From Conidiobolus incongruus B7586 (Eukaryota; Entomophthoromycota; Entomophthoromycetes; Entomophthorales; Conidiobolaceae), in assembly GCA_000697335.1 (NCBI GenBank), contig JNEM01015260.1, positions 1 through 16,670 of the forward strand: DNA of 16,670 bases, in the 5' to 3' direction. Positions 10,302 through 16,670 of this stretch are shown in pieces (position 1 is the stretch's first letter; every line of letters begins with the position of its first letter). The notes beneath the pieces are model-generated. The model was not told where the DNA came from. It made no database searches and saw only the letters and a list, made by a program, of their open reading frames with translations. A program made the position numbers and the translations under genes.

Positions 10302-13300
10302 ATGTCATCTAATTCACATAATCAAAGCAATAACAATAATAATAATCAGACTAAGGTATTGCTTATATGCTTTTCATATTTCTTATATAAAATATAATTT
10401 AATTTAGATCTTTCATTCTACAACACAATTCGGTTCTGAAGAAGAGTATGCCTTTACTTGATTAGTTTTAAATTAAATATTTAATTTATATATTTAGAGT
10501 TGATTCACACTACATAATTGACAGAGCTAGAGGGTATTTATTAAATTCAATTATTTAATACAGTATAATAACTTGGATCTATATAGATCTCTTTCACCAG
10601 ATACCAGAAATTTGTTATCAACTGATCTATTCTCTCCAAATAAGAATAATTCTGGAAAATCACACTTTGAAATTGAGTCGAAGCAGTACTATATTTATTA
10701 TTTATAAAAAATATAAAATTTACAATTTTGTGAACTTAGATCTCAACAATGCAATACAAATACCTTTAAATCTCCTGATTTCAATAGAATTGGATTAAAC
10801 AAAAGGTAATAGATATTTGGATTCTTCGATTATTTATATTTAACTGATATTTAGAACATTTTCATATATTAGCGATATTGGCTTTGAGGAGAAGATTATA
10901 TCAGCGCGTAAAACTCCACCAAATCTTAGTATTTTATCAAACGGTGATTTAGAAAAAAGATTAAAGAACCCCGGACGTCCCACACAGAAGGATTTTGAAT
11001 TATTTGGATCTGAAATTTCTCAACTTTCCATTGCAAGTGAAGCACTAATTGATGATACAAATCCAATAGATCACCGTCCATTGCATGAAAAAAGTCTTAA
11101 AAAAGAGCTGGATCTTGTTTACGATAATTTCTATGAGAAACATGAACTAAGCGAACAACAAGGTATATCAATTTAAATGATCTAATTTTTAGTGTGAACT
11201 ATATCAATTAGAATTATTAGAGAACGATTCTAAAAATACACATGTATTGGTTTCTGAAGCAATCAGCAATCCTACCGATGATCTTTCCGAAATTCCTAAG
11301 GGTAATGCTTGGTTGTCCGTTATATCATTAATTTATTAATCGCTTTATGTAGACATCTCGAATCATAACCTATCTGAATCACAATCTATTGTTGACAATA
11401 ATGTAACTCAGGATCAAATCTATGGTCAGTATATCAGATCAAAATTTGATTTTTACTCATCCAATGAATATTTTTCCTAATATCAAAATATAGACTCACC
11501 AAAGTTGACTCACTTGATAGAGCCTTCTGATTCTCAATATCAAGGAGAAAATGAAACAACTGTTAACATTATGGATTCAACCTCACATCTGATGGACATC
11601 AGTCAAAATACGAATCAAGGTAAATTGTATGCTAATATATTCAATCCAAGGTCGCTCATACTATTTCCTAGCATTTTCCAACTCTAATGGCAATACAAAA
11701 GGTAATACTATATTTTCATTGGCCATCGATATTTTTTAATTTTTAATTTTTCAATTTTGATTTTGTAGATAATGATCTATTTGTCTCACATCAGATAGAA
11801 GTAGATTATAGCGAGAATTTTGAGAATTTGGAAAATCAACACGAGCCTAATAAACAGCTATCTACCGATTCCAGCTTGATCGAAGATAATGGTCCATCGC
11901 TCCCACAGGATTTGGCATTAAACGGCAATTTCTATAATGGAAATTCCTCCACTACTCATCAAGATGGTAAACCTTTTAATCAAATCGAAGATGAGGAAAT
12001 TAACAGAAGGGGATCGGTTCCTATGGATATTACTGGTAACTCAAGCTTCTTCAAGGGATCTCAAAAAAGTATATCATTTAATAGAAGAATATCTGCTCCA
12101 ATGGATCTTACTCAACTCTCGAGCTTTTATCTCCAAAATAATAGCCAAAAATCTAATGAGTCTTCAATGGTAATTTCTAATTCCATCTATGATCAATCTC
12201 AGTCAACTGCACCTTCTGGAATAGCTCAACCTGATAATCATCGCATGGAGAATTTGAAAAATACGATTCCATTTGGTCAACCACGTCCAAATACTCGATT
12301 GTCTATAACGTTTAATCAATCTCAACCTTTTGTATCCATTTACAATAATGATGCTTCTCAACCTTTAAATTCTACAACCAATGATTTGCACATTGACGAA
12401 TCTCAAGTAAACATTAGTAATATACATGATGGCCAAAGTATGTCTTTAGAATCCACCAATGATCTTTCCCAAGGATTTGTAGTTGACACCCAAAACTCCA
12501 AATCCGAAAATTCACTTTCTTTAGCAATACTAGATACTAATTCTGAAATTTCAACAACCAAAGATGATAAGCAAACAGATAACCAAGATCTACCTTCGAC
12601 TTTGCCAAATATCTTGTCAGAGCCACCATCAACTTATAGTTTTAATGATATACAGACTGGTCCCAGAATCTCTTTTGGAATGTTTAATCCAATTACACAA
12701 GATATGAGTATTGGCGATGCTAATATTCCAAGAGGTATATCGAAACTGGGCTTTGACTTTGGTGTCAGTGTTAAAAGTTCAAAGGATGAGTTGAACCTTA
12801 GCAATCAAGTAGATCAGCCCTCAACCCATCATGTTACACAGCAAAATTTTGCATCTCCTAATCGTAATCCAAATCAAAGGGATCAGTCTTTAGTCAATAA
12901 AGATGCCAAGCAAAATTCTATATCTCCTTATGGTAAATCGAATCAAATGGACCAGCCTTCAGCCAATAAGGATCTCCGATTAAGCCATATTTCCCCTCAT
13001 CCTAGTCAAAATATCGATGAACCAGATAGTACACTTAAATTACCTAATAGACTGGACCTGTCTTCTAAACACATTGATATTGATTCACCTAGTCGCTCCA
13101 AGCTTCAAGTCGAAAATTTTGCATCTGCCAAATCGACTCCTTCAAAATCTAAACACGACGATTTGCATGAATCTCCCAATTCAGAGAGTAAGTCACTAAA
13201 TACTATTGATTCATTCAACTATATAACAGACTTAATTTAGATCTAGAAATCATGTCTCAAGATACAAGTATATCTTCAATATTACGCTTTACTTCAGAAC

Positions 13301-15418
13301 ATCAATTGGATGACCTACAGGACGAGAGCTTTCTAGTTGAACTTGGAGATTCTATTGATGAATTAGAGAAACTATTAGACAAGGATCATATGCCCCAACT
13401 GACATTAGAGCAGTTTTTTGAGTCTGTGGGTCTTGACATTAACAAGGATATTCAACTAAATAATATTGGAGAAGCTGACTCAACTGATCATCCAACCCCA
13501 GTTACTTCATTGGCCCAATGTATCATCTCTAGCTTGAATAATAGTCGAGCTCAGTTTTATGAATCCATGTGCCAAACACTGAAATCCCTAGTTGAGCATG
13601 CTTCATCTTTAAATCAAGTGTTTGAAGACAACGTGAAGACTACTGGATCGATTATTATACAAGATTATATCAATATGCTTGAGAAGGATAGGCCGAAATT
13701 AGAAAAATCAGTTCGCGCCAATTATCAAAAAATTCAGAACAGTCAACTTGGTGAGTTTATTAAGTTAATGGAGGATGGCTTAAAGCAACACGAGTCCAAA
13801 CTGTTAAGTTTAATACCTACATTAGACAAAGTAAGTTTATTTAATATTACCAATATGTGGACTATTTAAGATTTATCATAAATAGGAAATAAGGAATTTA
13901 GATGATTATTCTTTTATAATTTCCCAAAAAGATGAAAAATTAAAGGTGTATTTCAATGAATTGAATCAATACTTCAAAGGAATAGAGAAAGAGTAAGTTT
14001 TGATTTAGATTTTAATTATTTGAGCTAAATTCAATATATTAGATATTTTAACGAGGCTAAAGCCTACCAATTAAAAATTGAAGAAGCGCAAAATATTATT
14101 GAAAACTACGGGTATTTATTATATCCATTCAGTTTATTCAACTTATTCTTATCTGATATTAGTTCTCAAGCGTCTACCCTTACAAACCAAAACAATGAAA
14201 TCGATGAATCTATAGAAGCTTTCAATAAGGAATTGCTAGAACTTGAGAAAGAAGAACAAGTACTTGAAAAAGTGAGGTTTTTATATATTTTCATTAAGCA
14301 TTCTTTAATAACTTTTTTCTTAGGAAATTTCTAATATCGAACCTGTATCTCATCCTTATATATATTATAATGATGAATATTTGAATCTTAAAGGTATATC
14401 TAATAATGTAATAATTTGAGTCAACTTATCAACACAATTTTTATTAGCTCAATTTAAAAAATTGGTTTCAGAAACGTTGATTGAACCAATTGAAATAACT
14501 AAAGATGTATTAGTGTTCTTGCTGGACAATCAAGTAGAAATTACTTTGCAGAATGCTTCTAATGGTCAAATAAATTTTCAGACTCTGAAGCTCCAATTGA
14601 TTGATTTTGAAACCGAAAAAGAGGAATATATGGTAAATTCATATGATGGCTTCATATTTCCATTCCTTACCATATTCCTTTAGCTGAATCATTTTCTCTC
14701 TCGAGTCGAATCTTATATAAAAGTGCATCAAAATGATATGAAGCTAAAAGAGGTATACTGAATTTATTTTATATTGTATTATCTCTAACTTTGATTTAGG
14801 GTCTGAATTTTATTAGTACACTCTGGAAAAAGTTTCACTTAATATTAGAGACTATTTCATCTCCAAGATTAAGTCCTGTTGTTGAATTGGAATTTTATCC
14901 ATCATCATATTATGCCACCCCTTCCACATTTCCTACCTTCTTCCTGCAATTTAGCATTGTATTATCTCATTATGCTAAAATTCAGCAACCGAAGAAAATT
15001 TTAATCACAAGCAAATTAACTGTTGATCATATTCTAAATTTTCCTAAAGGTCAATGCAATGTCAGTGCTACAAAAATATCTGGAGATATCAAGTAAGTTG
15101 CTTATGATAATCAGATTAATCTATCCCTTTTAATTGTTGTGAATCTGTAGGACTGAGCTTTTACAGCAACTTAACATTGATTTAAGAAACGTTCAAGATA
15201 TAGATTTACTTCAGATGATTTCTAAAGGTGATTCGCTCCTCAGTAATCCCGATATTAAAACTCCTAATACACAAAGTGAGAAAAGACCATTACATCTTGA
15301 GAACGAACCTCAGAAGTTAGGCGAGATAATCGATAATTTAGATGACCCAGAGTCGGATCCCTCCTTCCTTCACATCGTCAAGCGCCGGCGACAGCTTAAA
15401 AAATCAACTTTCCATTAA
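10302..15418 (+). CDS. SPC7: Kinetochore scaffold protein Spc7/KNL1/Spc105, twenty exons
   Basis: Exons: 10302..10355, 10408..10445, 10498..10533, 10587..10685, 10740..10805, 10855..11162, 11212..11301, 11353..11424, 11494..11619, 11672..11701, 11769..13187, 13241..13830, 13886..13992, 14043..14111, 14163..14271, 14324..14393, 14448..14632, 14684..14752, 14800..15092, 15151..15418; total 4098 nt, 1365 aa, close to fission yeast Spc7. The product is the outer-kinetochore KNL1 subunit of the KMN network. Phosphorylated MELT motifs recruit Bub3-Bub1, PP1 docks to silence the checkpoint, and the C-terminus binds Mis12. Visible parts: a disordered N-terminal half with MDIT (392-395), MDLT (418-421) and a weak MDIS (288-291); PP1-docking-like KSISF (406-410) and RISF (606-609); three 23-residue repeats (652-720); the Spc7 domain from LTLEQFFESVGLDI (about 832) with a long helical, Glu/Lys-rich stretch to about 1070; an RWD-like region, about 1095-1276; and a basic tail, VKRRRQLKK. 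The ATG at 10302 was chosen because exon 1 splices in frame and no earlier start is needed; the first exons are the least certain. Confidence 0.88.
12005..12166 (+). repeat. Two tandem MELT-like modules in the Spc7/KNL1 gene
   Basis: Two copies lie head to tail, with starts exactly 26 residues (78 nt) apart. The first reads RRGSVPMDITGNSSFF, the second RRISAPMDLTQLSSFY, and both are followed by an SQKS tail (two residues farther on in the second). Each module joins an RRxS site to PMD[IL]T and SSF. MELT-type sequences are known Mps1 targets that bind Bub3 when phosphorylated. RRxS fits Aurora B and other basophilic kinases; that pairing is an inference here. Confidence 0.8.
12803..13009 (+). 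repeat. Three tandem 69-nt (23-residue) repeats in the Spc7/KNL1 gene
   Basis: The units are 12803-12871, 12872-12940 and 12941-13009, encoding residues 652-674, 675-697 and 698-720. Each begins NQxDQ (NQVDQ, NQRDQ, NQMDQ), and the second and third share an NKD core. Each carries a Ser-Pro at the same place (ASPNR, ISPYG, ISPHP). The repeat length is exact across all three, while the DNA has diverged, which suggests an old duplication with spacing kept. A shortened fourth unit may follow (NRLDLSSKHIDIDSP). Function is unknown; Ser-Pro sites fit Cdk1 or MAP kinase. Confidence 0.8.
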
Positions 15419-15896
15419 TTAGCCTCTTTGTATTATTTAATACATCCCTCATTGAATTCTAAATTTATAGTCTATTTATTTCTATATAATAAATATTGTA
15501 ATTAATTTCATGTCTACACTTTTTCAAATTATATTTTATATGAAACTAGAATACTCATATTAATTATGAAAATTAGTATTATAATTTATTTTAATTACAC
15601 AAATATGATTTTGAATATGAATGGCTTGATTAAAAATATCAGTTTTTCAATATAGTAGTCACACACCACTAAAGCTTTTATTTATATAATCAAAATAAAA
15701 TTTCAAATTTTAAATATTTTTGGATATCATGTAAAATTTAAAATTATCAGTAAAATATAATTAAATATCAATATAATTGTTTATGTTATAATTCAAATTT
15801 AATAATATTTCTTTTGAACTCTAATATAAAAAATATTAAAATACCTTATAAATTAAATAAATATTCCTTATAGATTTATTACCTTGAATTTGAAAT
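15419..15896. other. 3' flank of the Spc7/KNL1 gene
   Basis: About 100 bases of 3' UTR-like sequence lead into A/T-rich spacer up to the left edge of the second repeat copy. I see no gene or RNA here. Confidence 0.55.
15488..15493 (+). terminator. Candidate poly(A) signal of the Spc7/KNL1 gene
   Basis: AATAAA lies about 70 nt after the stop, the same distance as in the E2 gene, within a stretch of intermediate composition. The hexamer is common by chance here. Confidence 0.35.
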
Positions 15897-16670
15897 AATG
15901 GGAAATTTTTTAATTTCTAATTTTTCAAACATATTATTAGTTTGAAATAAATAAATATATACAAAGTTAATAGGAAATTATATAATTTTGATATATATAT
16001 ATATATATATAGATATATATAATAATTTTTTTGATTAAAAAATTAATTTTTTAAAATTGGTTGTTTAATTTAATTATGCTTAAACCAAATAAAAATCATC
16101 AAAAGTTTTTTATTTTAGTATTAGTAAAACTTAACCATAAACCCTCTAAAATTATTTAAAATTTATAAGCAGCTTTTGGTAATAAAATATTGTCTAAATC
16201 AACAATTTATTGCTAGGTAAATTACTTTAAAGCTAAGAAAAAAATTATCTAAAACTTATTAAAATTTAAAAAACTAACTTTAACTATTATTTTTTTAATT
16301 ATTATTAGAGTGAAAAAATATATTAAAAAATATCTTTTTATTTTAATTAAAGAATTATTTAAGTATTTTAATATTAGTTTTATAAGTATTTTATATATAT
16401 TAAAGTTTAAACTCAAATTAATAAATTAAAATATAAAATAAATACCTTATAATTTAACTAAAGTTTAAAAAAGTTAAAGTAGTTATTATTAAATAAAACT
16501 TACTAAAATATTACTAGAAGCTTAAACTTTTATAATAAATAATTACAATTAATGAATCTTAAATCTTTATATATAATCTTTTACCAAAATATAATTCAAA
16601 ATGTTAAATTAAGTTAAATTAACCTTTTTTATAAATCCCTTTAAATAAATTATAAATATAGTAGTAAAAG
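15897..16670 (+). repeat. Dispersed A/T-rich repeat, copy 2, cut by the window end
   Basis: This is the same family and orientation as 8226-8959, clearly alignable to about 16649 and possibly continuing beyond the window. It keeps the left-edge hairpin (15902-15917). It holds an AT-dinucleotide run (15991-16020), longer than the matching run in copy 1 (8331-8340). In the block 16178-16246 against 8502-8570 I counted 13 differences, all transitions. It is non-coding. The two copies flank the kinetochore gene but are not the ends of one element, since an ordinary host gene and its promoter lie between them. Confidence 0.8.

Noticed and set aside
11163-11192. A 30-nt intron at the end of Spc7/KNL1 exon 6
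   Set aside because: It is far below the size of all other introns here; the next AG (11211) gives 49 nt and a clean open frame.
13252-13869. ATG at 13252 as the start of a separate gene
   Set aside because: A 53-nt intron (13188-13240, GTAAGT to TTTAG) joins the preceding exon in frame, and the Spc7 domain that follows belongs with the MELT region upstream in known proteins.
14272-14276. Alternative donor at 14277 (GTTTTT) for Spc7/KNL1 intron 15
   Set aside because: It shifts the next exon into a frame that soon stops; the GTGAGG donor at 14272 keeps the frame.
14462-15418. Several short open frames after 14400 as small independent genes
   Set aside because: Each is an exon of Spc7/KNL1; donors, acceptors and frame all match and the total coding length divides by three.
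8226-16649. The two repeats as the paired ends of one large mobile element
   Set aside because: An intact host kinetochore gene with its own promoter lies between them, no element proteins are present, and the copies have diverged as independent insertions.

Overview
The window comes from a very A+T-rich eukaryote, most likely a fungus. It carries three protein-coding genes, all on the + strand, cut by 27 short GT-AG introns of 47-69 nt that I placed by hand from reading frame and splice signals. The fungal assignment rests on the Spc7-type kinetochore protein, an E2 enzyme closer to fission yeast Ubc15/UBE2G1 than to the Ubc7/UBE2G2 class, and a Ser-rich protein ending in a PSP1 C-terminal domain. 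Long, nearly featureless A/T spacers suggest an early-diverging fungus (for example Entomophthorales or Harpellales), but that is a guess. I cannot name the species.

Layout: 1-1932 is A/T-rich spacer with one more G+C-rich patch near 1480-1680 that holds a partial tRNA-like fold. 1933-3537 is a two-exon PSP1-domain gene (517 aa). 3538-5944 is its 3' flank and spacer. 5945-6814 is an eight-exon UBE2G1/Ubc15-type ubiquitin-conjugating enzyme gene (167 aa). 6815-10301 is spacer holding one copy of a dispersed non-coding repeat (8226-8959) and, just before the next gene, a compact promoter motif. 10302-15418 is a twenty-exon Spc7/KNL1/Spc105 gene (1365 aa). 15419-16670 is its 3' flank and a second copy of the dispersed repeat, running into the window edge in the same orientation.

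The three genes look like independent housekeeping loci: an RNA/cell-regulation protein, a ubiquitin E2 and an outer-kinetochore scaffold. Nothing shows co-regulation or a cluster. The most interesting material lies inside the kinetochore gene: a tandem MELT-like module carrying basophilic-kinase sites and a PP1-docking-like motif, a separate array of three exactly spaced 23-residue repeats each with a Ser-Pro site, and runs of frame-preserving exons. Outside the genes, the two repeat copies differ almost only by transitions, which looks like C-to-T decay. I found no convincing undescribed system.
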